DNA of 29,129 bases, taken from positions 1 to 29,129 of the forward strand of contig JANNAT010000045.1 of the NCBI GenBank assembly GCA_031384605.1, read 5' to 3'. Every line of letters begins with the position of its first letter. Positions within the stretch are counted from its first letter, which is position 1. The notes beneath the pieces were generated by a model. It searched no databases, had not been told where the DNA came from, and saw only the letters and a program-made list of their open reading frames with translations. Position numbers and translations under genes: made by a program. Shown piece by piece: positions 15,466 to 22,733 of this stretch. The stretch is from JANNAT01 sp031384605. GTDB lineage: Bacteria > Pseudomonadota > Alphaproteobacteria > Rhodobacterales > Rhodobacteraceae.

Positions 15466-16244
15466 CAGTGCATTTCATCGGGGCGGGGCCGGGTGCGCCC
15501 GATCTGATCACCCTGCGCGGGCGCAATCTGATCGCGGCCAGCACAGTGTGCCTGTATGCAGGGTCTTTGGTGCCTGCGGCGTTGTTGGCGCATTGCCCTG
15601 CGGGGGCGCGGATTGTCAATACCGCGTCGTTAAGTCTGGATGAGATCGTGGCCGAACTTGCGGCCGCGCATAGCGCGGGCCACGATGTGGCACGCCTGCA
15701 TTCGGGCGATTTATCGGTGTGGTCGGCGATGGGCGAACAACTGCGCCGTCTGCGCAGCTTGGGCATTCCCTATGACGTCACCCCCGGCGTGCCCGCGTTT
15801 GCTGCCGCCGCAGCCGCCTTGGGGGCAGAGTTAACTTTGCCGGGTGTGGCGCAATCGCTTGTGCTGACGCGCACCTCCGGTAGGGCAACGGCGATGCCAG
15901 AGCGTGAAAATCTTGCGGCGTTTGCGGCAACCGGGGCGACACTTGCCATTCATCTGTCGGTGCATGTGTTGGCGCAGGTGATTACCGATCTGACCCCGCA
16001 TTACGGGCCTGATTGCCCGGTGGCGGTGGTTTGGCGCGCCAGTTGGCCCGACCAGCGCGTGGTGCGGGCAACGTTGGCAACGCTTGAGGTGGCCGTGGGG
16101 GCCGAAATGCAGCGCACGGCATTAATCCTTGTGGGCCGCGCGATCGGGGCGGAAGAGTTTGGTGAAAGCCGGCTTTATGCGGGCGATTATGACCGCCGCT
16201 ATCGCCCGGTTGGCACCGATCCCCGCTTTCCGGATGCATCTTGA
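15462..16244 (+). CDS. cobM: Precorrin-4 C11-methyltransferase
   Basis: 260 residues, class III SAM-dependent methyltransferase adding the C11 methyl to precorrin-4. Motifs: HFIGAGPGAPDLITLRG at the N-terminus, VCLYAGSLVP, LHSGDLSVWSAMGEQ at about residue 80, VTPGVPAFAAAAA, and LTRTSGRATAMPE, which is specific to the CobM/CbiF group. The start overlaps the cobE stop (ATGA). The last base of its TGA is the A of the cobB ATG. Confidence 0.97.
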   Translation: MTVHFIGAGPGAPDLITLRGRNLIAASTVCLYAGSLVPAALLAHCPAGARIVNTASLSLDEIVAELAAAHSAGHDVARLHSGDLSVWSAMGEQLRRLRSLGIPYDVTPGVPAFAAAAAALGAELTLPGVAQSLVLTRTSGRATAMPERENLAAFAATGATLAIHLSVHVLAQVITDLTPHYGPDCPVAVVWRASWPDQRVVRATLATLEVAVGAEMQRTALILVGRAIGAEEFGESRLYAGDYDRRYRPVGTDPRFPDAS

Positions 16245-17551
16245 TGCTGCCCCCCGGAATTTTGATATCGGCCCCCGCGTCGGGCACTGGCAAAACCACG
16301 TTGACGCTGGGGGTGCTGGCGGCGTTGCGGGCGCGGGGGATGGTTGTGCAGCCGTTCAAGTCTGGCCCCGACTACATTGACCCCGCGTTTCACACGGCGG
16401 CGGCGGGGCGGGTTTCGGTTAATCTTGACACTTGGGCGATGTCGCCCGGGCACCTTCACGGGTTGGTCAGCGTGGCGGCGGGGGCCGATCTGGTGATCGC
16501 CGAAGGCTCGATGGGTTTGTTTGACGGCGTGGCAAAACCCGGCGCGGCGGGCACCGGGGCAAGTGCCGATACTGCCGCCTTGATGGGCTGGCCGGTGGTT
16601 TTGGTGCTGGATGTATCAGGGCAGGCGCAATCAGCGGCGGCGGTGGCGCTGGGGTTTGCCACGATGCGCCCGGATGTGCGGCTGGCGGGGGTGGTGCTGA
16701 ACAAAGTGGCCAGTCCCCGGCATGAGGCGCTGGTGCGCCACGGCATGGCGCAGGCCGGGATAGCGGTGTTCGGCGCGCTGCCGCGCAATCCGGCGATTGG
16801 GCTGCCGGAGCGGCATCTGGGGTTGGTGCAGGCGGGGGAGCATCCGAAACTGGCCGCACATATCGACGCGATTGCGGCGTTTGTGGCGGGCCATGTTGAT
16901 CTGGACGCAATGATTGCCGCCGCCGCGGGCAGCGCTGGGCTGCACCCGCCTTTGCCCATTCGTCCGCCCGCCGAGCGCATCGCATTGGCGCAGGATGCGG
17001 CGTTTTCCTTTACTTATCCGCATCTGATTGACGGTTGGCGCAGGGCGGGGGCGACGATATTGCCGTTTTCGCCGTTGCAAGACGAAGCCCCAGATCCATC
17101 GGCAGGGGTGTGCTGGTTGCCGGGCGGATACCCCGAACTGCATGCGGGCGCATTGGCGGGCGCGCAGAATTTCCGCGCAGGCATGCAGACCTTTGCCCAA
17201 ACCAAACCCGTGCATGGGGAATGCGGGGGCTATATGGCAATGGGCGCGGGGCTGGTCGATGCGGCGGGCCTGTGCCACGAAATGCTGGGTCTGTTGGGGC
17301 TGGTCACCTCGCTTGAGAAACGCAAAATGCACTTAGGCTATCGTCATGTTAGCCTTTCCGCGCCAATGCCCGGCCATCCAGCAGGCGCGCGGCTGCGGGG
17401 GCATGAATTTCACTATGCCTCTATCATTGACCAACCCGATGCGCCCTTGGCCCATGTCGTCGATGCCACTGACACAGCCGTACCCGAAACCGGATCGCGG
17501 CGGGGTCATGCCACGGGCACCTTCTTTCATCTGATCGCGGAGGCCACATGA
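16244..17551 (+). CDS. cobB: Hydrogenobyrinic acid a,c-diamide synthase
   Basis: 435 residues. CobB amidates the a and c carboxylates of hydrogenobyrinic acid using glutamine and ATP, before cobalt insertion. The N-terminal P-loop is APASGTGKTT (10-19), and FKSGPDYIDPAFH follows. The type I glutaminase domain carries Cys327 in HGECGGYMAMG and a late HEFHYA motif. I use ATG 16244 (TGATG junction with cobM). A TTG three bases earlier is also in frame but less likely. The stop overlaps cobA by ATGA. Confidence 0.96.
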   Translation: MLPPGILISAPASGTGKTTLTLGVLAALRARGMVVQPFKSGPDYIDPAFHTAAAGRVSVNLDTWAMSPGHLHGLVSVAAGADLVIAEGSMGLFDGVAKPGAAGTGASADTAALMGWPVVLVLDVSGQAQSAAAVALGFATMRPDVRLAGVVLNKVASPRHEALVRHGMAQAGIAVFGALPRNPAIGLPERHLGLVQAGEHPKLAAHIDAIAAFVAGHVDLDAMIAAAAGSAGLHPPLPIRPPAERIALAQDAAFSFTYPHLIDGWRRAGATILPFSPLQDEAPDPSAGVCWLPGGYPELHAGALAGAQNFRAGMQTFAQTKPVHGECGGYMAMGAGLVDAAGLCHEMLGLLGLVTSLEKRKMHLGYRHVSLSAPMPGHPAGARLRGHEFHYASIIDQPDAPLAHVVDATDTAVPETGSRRGHATGTFFHLIAEAT

Positions 17552-18273
17552 GCGGCTTTGTCTCTTTCGTCTCATCCGGTCCGGGTGATCCTGAATTGCT
17601 GACGTTGAAAGCCGTGGCGCGGTTGGCGCATGCCGATGCGGTGTTGTTCGATGATCTGTCGTCGGGGCCGATTCTGGCGCATGCCAAGCGCGGCGCCGAT
17701 CTGGTGGGGGTTGGCAAACGGGCGGGTCGCGCATCGCCCAAGCAAGACCATGTCAGCCGGTTATTGGTGGATTATGCCAGCACAGGCGCGCGGGTGGTGC
17801 GGCTGAAATCCGGCGATTGTGGGTTGTTCGGGCGGCTGGAGGAAGAAACCGCTGCTTTGGATGCGGCGGGGATCGGGTATGAGATTATTCCGGGGGTAAC
17901 TTCGGCATCGGCTGCGGCGGCGGCGGCAGGGATACCCCTTACGCGGCGGCTGACCGCGCGACGGGTGCAGTTTATCACCGGGGCCGATACCAAGGGCGGG
18001 TTGCCCGATGATCTGAACTGGGCGGCTTTGGCCGATCCTTTGGCCACAACGGTGGTGTTTATGGGCAAGCGGACGTTTCCGGCGCTGGTAGCGGGCCTGA
18101 TCGCGCATGGCTTGCCCGGCGATACCGCCGCGATGCTGGCCGAAGCGGTCAGCACTCCCGATCAGGTGCTGATCCGCAGCACGATTGCGAAATTGGCCGC
18201 GCGGTTGGCGCAAGATAAAGGCGATTTGCCGGGGTTGATTTTATATGGGCCGTTGGCGGGGAATGGGCGGTGA
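17548..18273 (+). CDS. cobA: Uroporphyrinogen-III C-methyltransferase
   Basis: 241 residues. It methylates C2 and C7 of uroporphyrinogen III, giving precorrin-2, the entry step of the corrin branch. Motifs: SSGPGDPELLTLKA, ADAVLFDDL, VGKRAGR...KQDHVSRLL, and IIPGVTSASAAAAAAGIPLTRR. The central SAM motif reads LKSGDCGLFGRLEEE instead of the more common LKGGDPFVFGRGGEE. I believe similar variants occur in related bacteria, so this is probably a lineage-specific CobA form. It has no siroheme (CysG) fusion. The stop overlaps the GTG of the following DUF1636 gene. Confidence 0.95.
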   Translation: MSGFVSFVSSGPGDPELLTLKAVARLAHADAVLFDDLSSGPILAHAKRGADLVGVGKRAGRASPKQDHVSRLLVDYASTGARVVRLKSGDCGLFGRLEEETAALDAAGIGYEIIPGVTSASAAAAAAGIPLTRRLTARRVQFITGADTKGGLPDDLNWAALADPLATTVVFMGKRTFPALVAGLIAHGLPGDTAAMLAEAVSTPDQVLIRSTIAKLAARLAQDKGDLPGLILYGPLAGNGR

Positions 18274-18587
18274 AGATCACGCTTTGCACCGGTTGTGCCT
18301 TGGGGGCGGCAGGGTTCGCCGGACCATTACGCACGGCGTTAGCTTTGCACGGAGTAGACGCTGCGGTGGCACAGGTGGATTGCATGTCTGGCTGCACCCG
18401 ACCATCAACAATTGCGTTTCGGGCGGCAGGCAAGACCGCCTATTTATTTGGCGATATCACCGCTGATGATCTGCCCGATCTTATCACCTTTGCAGCGGCA
18501 TTTGCCGCCAGCGTTGATGGCAACTTTGCCGACGCGCGGCTGTTGGGCGAATTGCGCACGAAGGCAATCGCCCGGATTCCGGCGTAA
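18270..18587 (+). CDS. DUF1636 family cysteine protein, last gene of the cob operon
   Basis: A 105-residue soluble paralogue of the protein at 5282. It has C6-x2-C9 near the N-terminus and C38-x3-C42 in VDCMSGCTRPSTIAF. The third central Cys of the first paralogue (C55) is Ser here, so four cysteines are common to both. The C-terminal TKAIARIP element is shared. Translation probably starts at GTG 18270, overlapping the cobA TGA (GTGA). It closes the long operon and lies immediately upstream of the second promoter and riboswitch. Function unknown. A [2Fe-2S] or metal-handling role is plausible from the cysteines. Confidence 0.85.
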   Translation: MKITLCTGCALGAAGFAGPLRTALALHGVDAAVAQVDCMSGCTRPSTIAFRAAGKTAYLFGDITADDLPDLITFAAAFAASVDGNFADARLLGELRTKAIARIPA

Positions 18588-18622
18588 CAGTCGTATTCCG
18601 ACGGTAATCGCCGCAAATCGGC

Positions 18623-18651
18623 TTGACCCTGTGACGGTCTGCGGTGCTAAT
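18623..18651 (+). promoter_or_regulatory. Candidate promoter of the cbtB-cbtA-cobF unit
   Basis: TTGACC (18623-18628), a 17-base spacer and GCTAAT (18646-18651) fit sigma-70 boxes. They would start RNA near 18658, directly before the AAGGTG that opens riboswitch 2. Confidence 0.5.
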
Positions 18652-18654
18652 GGT

Positions 18655-18855
18655 CAGGCTAAGGTGTTCCATCAGCGCAAAGCGCCGGGACTGAAACGGG
18701 AATGGGACAAGGGCGAACCTGAACAGGCGCCCAAAACCCCAGCCGCCCCCGCGACTGTAATGCGGAGAGCGGGCTTTCAATCGGCCACTGCCCCAAGACG
18801 GGTGGGAAGGCGAAGGCCCGCATCGACCCGCAAGCCAGGAGACCGGCCTTGCACG
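18655..18855 (+). ncRNA. Cobalamin riboswitch 2
   Basis: Conserved aptamer blocks in order: AAGGTGTTCC (18661-18670), CTGAAACGGGAA (18691-18702), AGCCGCCCCCGCGACTGTAA (18741-18760), GCCACTGCC (about 18784-18792), GGTGGGAAGG (18801-18810) and the B12 box CAAGCCAGGAGACC (18831-18844). It fills most of the 312-base gap before cbtB. Bound adenosylcobalamin should lower cobalt import and cobF. The ribosome site AGGAG at 18888 lies close downstream. Edges are approximate. Confidence 0.93.
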
Positions 18856-18899
18856 GGTGAAACATAGGGCTGTCGGGTGTGACGGTCAGGAGAACGACG

Positions 18900-19067
18900 A
18901 TGACGACGACAACTTTGGTTAAATCCAACACCACTACGCTGGCGCAGGCTTTGATGATGGCGGCGCTGGGCGGCATGCTGTTGTTTATGGCAGGCCATGC
19001 CCAATCGGCGGCTTTGCATGATGCGGCACATGACGTGCGCCATGCAACCGGCTTTCCTTGCCACTGA
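18900..19067 (+). CDS. cbtB: Cobalt transporter subunit CbtB
   Basis: A 55-residue membrane peptide with one transmembrane helix (about residues 15-35, AQALMMAALGGMLLFMAG) and the His-rich C-terminal signature HDVRHATGFPCH, typical of CbtB. It partners with CbtA in a B12-regulated cobalt uptake system; the mechanism is only known from genomic association. AGGAG seven bases before the ATG fixes the start. It is the first gene after riboswitch 2, and cbtA begins four bases after its stop. Confidence 0.93.
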   Translation: MTTTTLVKSNTTTLAQALMMAALGGMLLFMAGHAQSAALHDAAHDVRHATGFPCH

Positions 19068-19071
19068 TCTG

Positions 19072-19821
19072 ATGTTTCAACGGATGTTGGCCTGCGCGGT
19101 GTTCGCGGGCGTTGCAGCGGCGCTGATTGCCGCCGTGCTGCATTTCGCGTTTGTGCAAAAGTATATCCTTCTGGGTGAGCAATATGAAACGGGTGCGTTG
19201 ACGCATTTCGCGGCGGGCAGTTCAGTCGATGATCTGGCCGTGGTGGCCGAGGCCGAGCATGATCACGCGGCCCCAGCTGACGGCGGCGCGATAGAACCGC
19301 ATGAACACGCGGCCCCGCAACCTGGTCTGCAACGCAATGCTTTAACGGCGCTGTTTCTGGTGTTGGTTTATGTGTCCTATGCCCTGCTGCTGGTCGCAGG
19401 CTTTGGCTTTGTTGCAAACATGGGTCACCAAGTCGGCGCGACCCAAGGGTTGCTGTGGGGACTTGCCGGATTTGTGGCGTTTCAACTGGCACCGGCGATT
19501 GGGCTGGCCCCTGAATTGCCCGGAACCATCGCGGCTGAACTGGGCGCACGGCAAATCTGGTGGTGGGGCACGGCAGCGGCGACGGCAACGGCCTTTGCGC
19601 TGGTGGCTTACGGGCCCAAGCCTTGGGCGGCAATCGTGGCGCTGATCTTGATTTCGGCACCGCATGTCATCGGCGCACCGCAGCCGGAAGCGTTTTTTGG
19701 AGTGGCCCCGCCCGAGGTTTCGGCAATGTTTGCAGCACGGGTTCTGGCCACCGCGATGGCGGCGTGGGCGGCGATGGGGTGGATTGCGGGGCGATTGTGG
19801 GCGCGAAGTGCCGAGGTCTAA
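19072..19821 (+). CDS. cbtA: Cobalt transporter subunit CbtA
   Basis: 249-residue integral membrane protein with about five or six hydrophobic segments: 5-27, then segments around FLVLVYVSYALLLVAGF, LLWGLAGFVAF, TAAATATAFALVAYG, AIVALILIS and ARVLATAMAAWAAM. A His/acid-rich soluble loop (EHDHAAP...EPHEHAAP, about residues 62-84) lies between the first two and probably binds metal. The start MFQRMLACAVFAG matches the family. A longer frame would overlap cbtB. No strong ribosome site is present, so coupling to cbtB is likely. Confidence 0.93.
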   Translation: MFQRMLACAVFAGVAAALIAAVLHFAFVQKYILLGEQYETGALTHFAAGSSVDDLAVVAEAEHDHAAPADGGAIEPHEHAAPQPGLQRNALTALFLVLVYVSYALLLVAGFGFVANMGHQVGATQGLLWGLAGFVAFQLAPAIGLAPELPGTIAAELGARQIWWWGTAAATATAFALVAYGPKPWAAIVALILISAPHVIGAPQPEAFFGVAPPEVSAMFAARVLATAMAAWAAMGWIAGRLWARSAEV

Positions 19822-19828
19822 GTGAACC

Positions 19829-19856
19829 GGTCAGGCACAACCCGCTGCGCCTGACC
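19829..19856 (+). terminator. Hairpin between cbtA and cobF
   Basis: GGTCAGGC (19829-19836) and GCCTGACC (19849-19856) form a perfect 8-bp stem with a 12-base loop, eight bases after the cbtA stop. No U-run follows, so it may be an attenuator or an RNA-stability element rather than a full terminator. It could lower cobF expression relative to cbtAB. Confidence 0.45.
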
Positions 19857-19876
19857 CCGATTTGGGGGAAATGCCA

Positions 19877-20617
19877 ATGCAGGAACTGATTTTGGTTGGC
19901 ATCGGCACGGGCAACCCCGATCATCTGACTTTGCAGGCGATCAAGGCGTTGAACGCGGTTGATCTGATCCTGATCCCGCGCAAAGGCCGCGATAAATCTG
20001 ATCTTGCCGAAGTGCGTTTGCAGATTTGTGCCGCTGTTGTAAGAAACACTGCGACGCAGATTGTTCAGTTTGATTTGCCCGTGCGCGATGCTGCCAACCC
20101 CGACTATCTTGCCCGCGTCGACGCTTGGCACGAGTCCATTGCCGCGATCTGGACCAATACAATTGCCGCTTATCCGGCGGCTGCGCGGGTTGCCTTGTTG
20201 GTTTGGGGCGATCCGTCACTTTATGACAGCACATTGCGGATTGCAGCGCGACTGACCCCTGCGCCAAAGATCACGGTCATTCCCGGTATCACGTCAATGC
20301 AGGTGCTGACGGCCGCGCATGGCATTGCAGTGAATGACATTGGGGCGGCCTTTCTGGTTACCACGGGGCGGCGGTTACGAGACAGCGGTTGGCCTGAGGG
20401 CGTGGATACTTTGGTGGTAATGCTGGACGGTGACTGTAGTTTTACAGAGATTGCGCCAGAAGGGGTGTTGATCTGGTGGGCGGCCTATGTCGGCATGGAA
20501 AATCAGATCGCAATTGCGGGGCCACTTGTCGAAGTGTCAGCGCAGATTATTGACGCAAGGGCAGCGGCACGGGCGGCCCATGGCTGGATTATGGATATTT
20601 ATCTGTTGCGCAGGTAG
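19877..20617 (+). CDS. cobF: Precorrin-6A synthase (deacetylating), C1-methyltransferase
   Basis: 246 residues, class III SAM methyltransferase. CobF methylates C1 of precorrin-5 and releases the C20-derived acetyl group as acetic acid, a step specific to the aerobic pathway. Motifs: VGIGTGNPDHLTLQAI near the N-terminus, LILIPRKGRDKSDLAEVR, LVWGDPSLYDSTLRI, VIPGITSMQVL, and WWAAYVGMENQI. I use ATG 19877, with GGGGGAA about six bases upstream. ATG 19871 and TTG 19862 are in frame but sit on or beside that site. The gene lies 55 bases after cbtA, so it is probably co-transcribed under riboswitch 2 rather than with the other methyltransferases. Confidence 0.95.
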   Translation: MQELILVGIGTGNPDHLTLQAIKALNAVDLILIPRKGRDKSDLAEVRLQICAAVVRNTATQIVQFDLPVRDAANPDYLARVDAWHESIAAIWTNTIAAYPAAARVALLVWGDPSLYDSTLRIAARLTPAPKITVIPGITSMQVLTAAHGIAVNDIGAAFLVTTGRRLRDSGWPEGVDTLVVMLDGDCSFTEIAPEGVLIWWAAYVGMENQIAIAGPLVEVSAQIIDARAAARAAHGWIMDIYLLRR

Positions 20618-20656
20618 GGGCGGATATTACAACTTTCGTAGATTCGAAGCAAAAGA

Positions 20657-20698
20657 TGGGGGTTTCACACCCCCAACCTACTTTGGCGTTGGCCAAAG
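20657..20698. terminator. Two adjacent hairpins between convergent cobF and cobC
   Basis: TGGGGGT/ACCCCCA (20657-20675, 5-base loop) and CTTTGGC/GCCAAAG (20681-20698, 4-base loop) lie in the gap between the converging genes. They are followed on the plus strand by GGAGTATTTTT. A two-way terminator role fits. Confidence 0.55.
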
Positions 20699-20699
20699 C

Positions 20700-20735
20700 A
20701 CGCTCCCCCGTGGAGTATTTTTACCAAAATGAACC
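20700..20735. repeat. Diverged relative of the 38-bp intergenic repeat
   Basis: The segment CCCCCGTGGAGTATTTTTAC followed by CAAAATGAAC resembles the arm at 4034-4071 (GGCGGGGATATTTATCGCCAAAATAAAG) in order and spacing of its blocks. It sits at an operon end, which suggests a family of intergenic repeats linked to termination. Confidence 0.55.
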
Positions 20736-20771
20736 GCAAATTTTAGCTAAATTTTAGCAAGTTGTGTTGGG

Positions 20772-21755
20772 CTATTGGCGCGCTAACGGACTTAAGGCGG
20801 CAGCCAATCGCGCCCATTCCAGATCCGATCCCGGCAATCCCAAACGCAGCCAGTTAGGGTGCCACGGGAATATGCGTGACCAGATATGGGCGCGGGCCAG
20901 CTGGTTTTGTGCGGCTGATGCGTCCGGGGTGCGGTATAGACGGAACAGGGCAGTGCCGCCAGCTACCTGCCAACCGGCGATCCGGGCCAATGTGTCAATG
21001 CGGGAAACTTCGCTGTGCAGTCTTTGCCGGGTGCTGGTTGCCCAGTCGATATCGGCATAAGCCACTTGCCCGATGATCAGGGCTGCCCCCGATACCGGCC
21101 AGGGTCCGGCCATCATGGACAGCGCGGTAATATCGGGCTGCGGGCCAAAGACAAAACCAAGACGCGCGCCCGCAAGACCCCAAAACTTGCCAAAGGAGCG
21201 CAGGATCAGCAGCTTATCTAGGCCCGCAAGCGGCAACATCGACAGATCAGGGGTAATGTCGCCAAAACTTTCATCCACGACCAACCGGCCCAGATGGGGC
21301 AGCAGCGCCAGCAGATCAGCGGGGCTATGGGTTTGGCCATCGGGGTTGTTGGGGTTGACCACCACTGCCAGATCAGCGCCCGCCAGATCGGCCAGATGCG
21401 GCACCTGTTGCACCTGCCAACCCGCCGCGCGCAAAGTTGCCGCGTGTTCGTTGTAAGTGGGTGTCAGCACGCGGGCCAGTTTGCGGGCAGTGGTGGCCAG
21501 CTGTGGGATTATCTGAATCGCCGCTTGGGCGCCCGCAACAGCCACCACGGGGGCGGCGGTTTGGTAATATGCGCGCACCGTTGCCAGCAGCGTATCCTTC
21601 GCTGCATGGGTTGGCAGCATCGTCCACGCCTCGGGCGGCAGGCTTGGCACGGGGTAGGGCACGCGGTTGATGCCGGTGGACAGATCAATCCAACCGGCTG
21701 GTGCGCCGCCAAACGTTGCGATCGCTTTGTCAATATTGCCGCCGTGATCGCGCAT
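20772..21755 (-). CDS. cobC: Threonine-phosphate decarboxylase (aminotransferase fold)
   Basis: 327 residues, PLP-dependent class I/II aminotransferase fold. It decarboxylates L-threonine O-3-phosphate to (R)-1-aminopropan-2-ol O-2-phosphate, the linker of the nucleotide loop (CobC in Pseudomonas naming, CobD in Salmonella naming). IDLSTGINRVPYPVP at the N-terminus is typical. NPNNPDG is at 134-140, VDESFGD at 160-166, and the PLP lysine is Lys190 in RSFGKFWGLAGARLGF. GAGGA lies six bases before the ATG. It is the last gene of the bluF-bluE-cobD-cobC unit, so substrate production (bluE) and use are in one operon. Confidence 0.95.
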   Translation of the reverse strand: MRDHGGNIDKAIATFGGAPAGWIDLSTGINRVPYPVPSLPPEAWTMLPTHAAKDTLLATVRAYYQTAAPVVAVAGAQAAIQIIPQLATTARKLARVLTPTYNEHAATLRAAGWQVQQVPHLADLAGADLAVVVNPNNPDGQTHSPADLLALLPHLGRLVVDESFGDITPDLSMLPLAGLDKLLILRSFGKFWGLAGARLGFVFGPQPDITALSMMAGPWPVSGAALIIGQVAYADIDWATSTRQRLHSEVSRIDTLARIAGWQVAGGTALFRLYRTPDASAAQNQLARAHIWSRIFPWHPNWLRLGLPGSDLEWARLAAALSPLARQ

Positions 21756-21779
21756 CTGTGTCCTCGTTCCTAAATGCTG

Positions 21780-22733
21780 TTAGACCAAGGCGACAAGACC
21801 CGCAATTGCGGCCAATAGCCCCGCTGCCAGCGCCATCGCCCGGCGATAAAGCGACAGGCCGCGCGCCATATCCTGCGGCACAGGATCGGGGGCCACGCCG
21901 TTCAACCATGGCTCATCAGCGATATGGTCGTGATAGACCCGTGGACCAGACAGCCGGATATTCAGCCCGCCCGCCAGCGCGGATTCGGGCCACCCCGCAT
22001 TCGGCGAACGGTGCTGCGATGCATCACGCCACATCACGGAAAGGCTGGCGCGCGCGCGGTCAGACGCCACCGCGAACAGCACCCCGGTCAGCCGGGCCGG
22101 GGCCAGATTGACCAGATCGTCAATGCGCGCCGATGCCCAGCCAAAGGCGTTATGCCGCGGCGTGCGGTGACCAATCATCGAATCCAGCGTGTTGATCGCC
22201 TTATAGGCGGCAATGCCGGGCAGCCCAAAAATCGCGCCCCAAAACAGCGGCGCAATGATGCCGTCGGATGTGTTTTCGGCCAGACTTTCAAGGGCGGCAC
22301 GGGCAACACCTGCGGTGTCCAAAACGGATGGATCGCGCCCGACGATCATTGACACAGCGTATCGCGCGCCGTCCAGATCGCCCGCAATCAGGGGTTTGGC
22401 CACAGCGGCAACATGATCATGCATCGAGCGCAGCGCAACCAGAGGCCAAGCCAGCACGCCAATGCAAAGCGCCGCAAGCCAACCGCCGGGCAACAGCGAT
22501 TGCACCAGATATCCCGGCAGCGCAGCCGCGCCGACAACGATCATTGCCGCCAGTATGCCAAGGATGCGGCGGGTAAAGTCGGTGTCGGTTTCGCGGTTCA
22601 TCGCCGCATCCAAGCGGCGGATCAGCGCGCCGATCCATGTCACAGGATGACCAATGCGGCGATAAATTGCGTCGGGCCAGCCCATCACGCAATCCACCGC
22701 CATCGCGACCAGCATAGCGGATGTAAAGATCAT
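21780..22733 (-). CDS. cobD: Adenosylcobinamide-phosphate synthase (CbiB/CobD)
   Basis: A 317-residue integral membrane protein joining (R)-1-aminopropan-2-ol phosphate to adenosylcobyric acid. Conserved stretches are HPVTWIGALIRRLD, GRDPSVLDTAGVARAALESLAENTSDGIIAPLFW, KAINTLDSMIGHR and PNAGWPESALAGGL. Several hydrophobic helices are visible, including one at the N-terminus and one at the C-terminus. GGAGG six bases before the ATG supports the start, which overlaps the bluE stop by ATGA. cobC follows after 24 bases. Confidence 0.96.
   Translation of the reverse strand: MIFTSAMLVAMAVDCVMGWPDAIYRRIGHPVTWIGALIRRLDAAMNRETDTDFTRRILGILAAMIVVGAAALPGYLVQSLLPGGWLAALCIGVLAWPLVALRSMHDHVAAVAKPLIAGDLDGARYAVSMIVGRDPSVLDTAGVARAALESLAENTSDGIIAPLFWGAIFGLPGIAAYKAINTLDSMIGHRTPRHNAFGWASARIDDLVNLAPARLTGVLFAVASDRARASLSVMWRDASQHRSPNAGWPESALAGGLNIRLSGPRVYHDHIADEPWLNGVAPDPVPQDMARGLSLYRRAMALAAGLLAAIAGLVALV

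Noticed and set aside
18659..19660. 333-codon minus-strand frame across riboswitch 2, cbtB and cbtA
   Set aside because: It covers an RNA element and two recognised membrane-protein genes on the other strand. The product is Pro/Arg-rich with no known motif.
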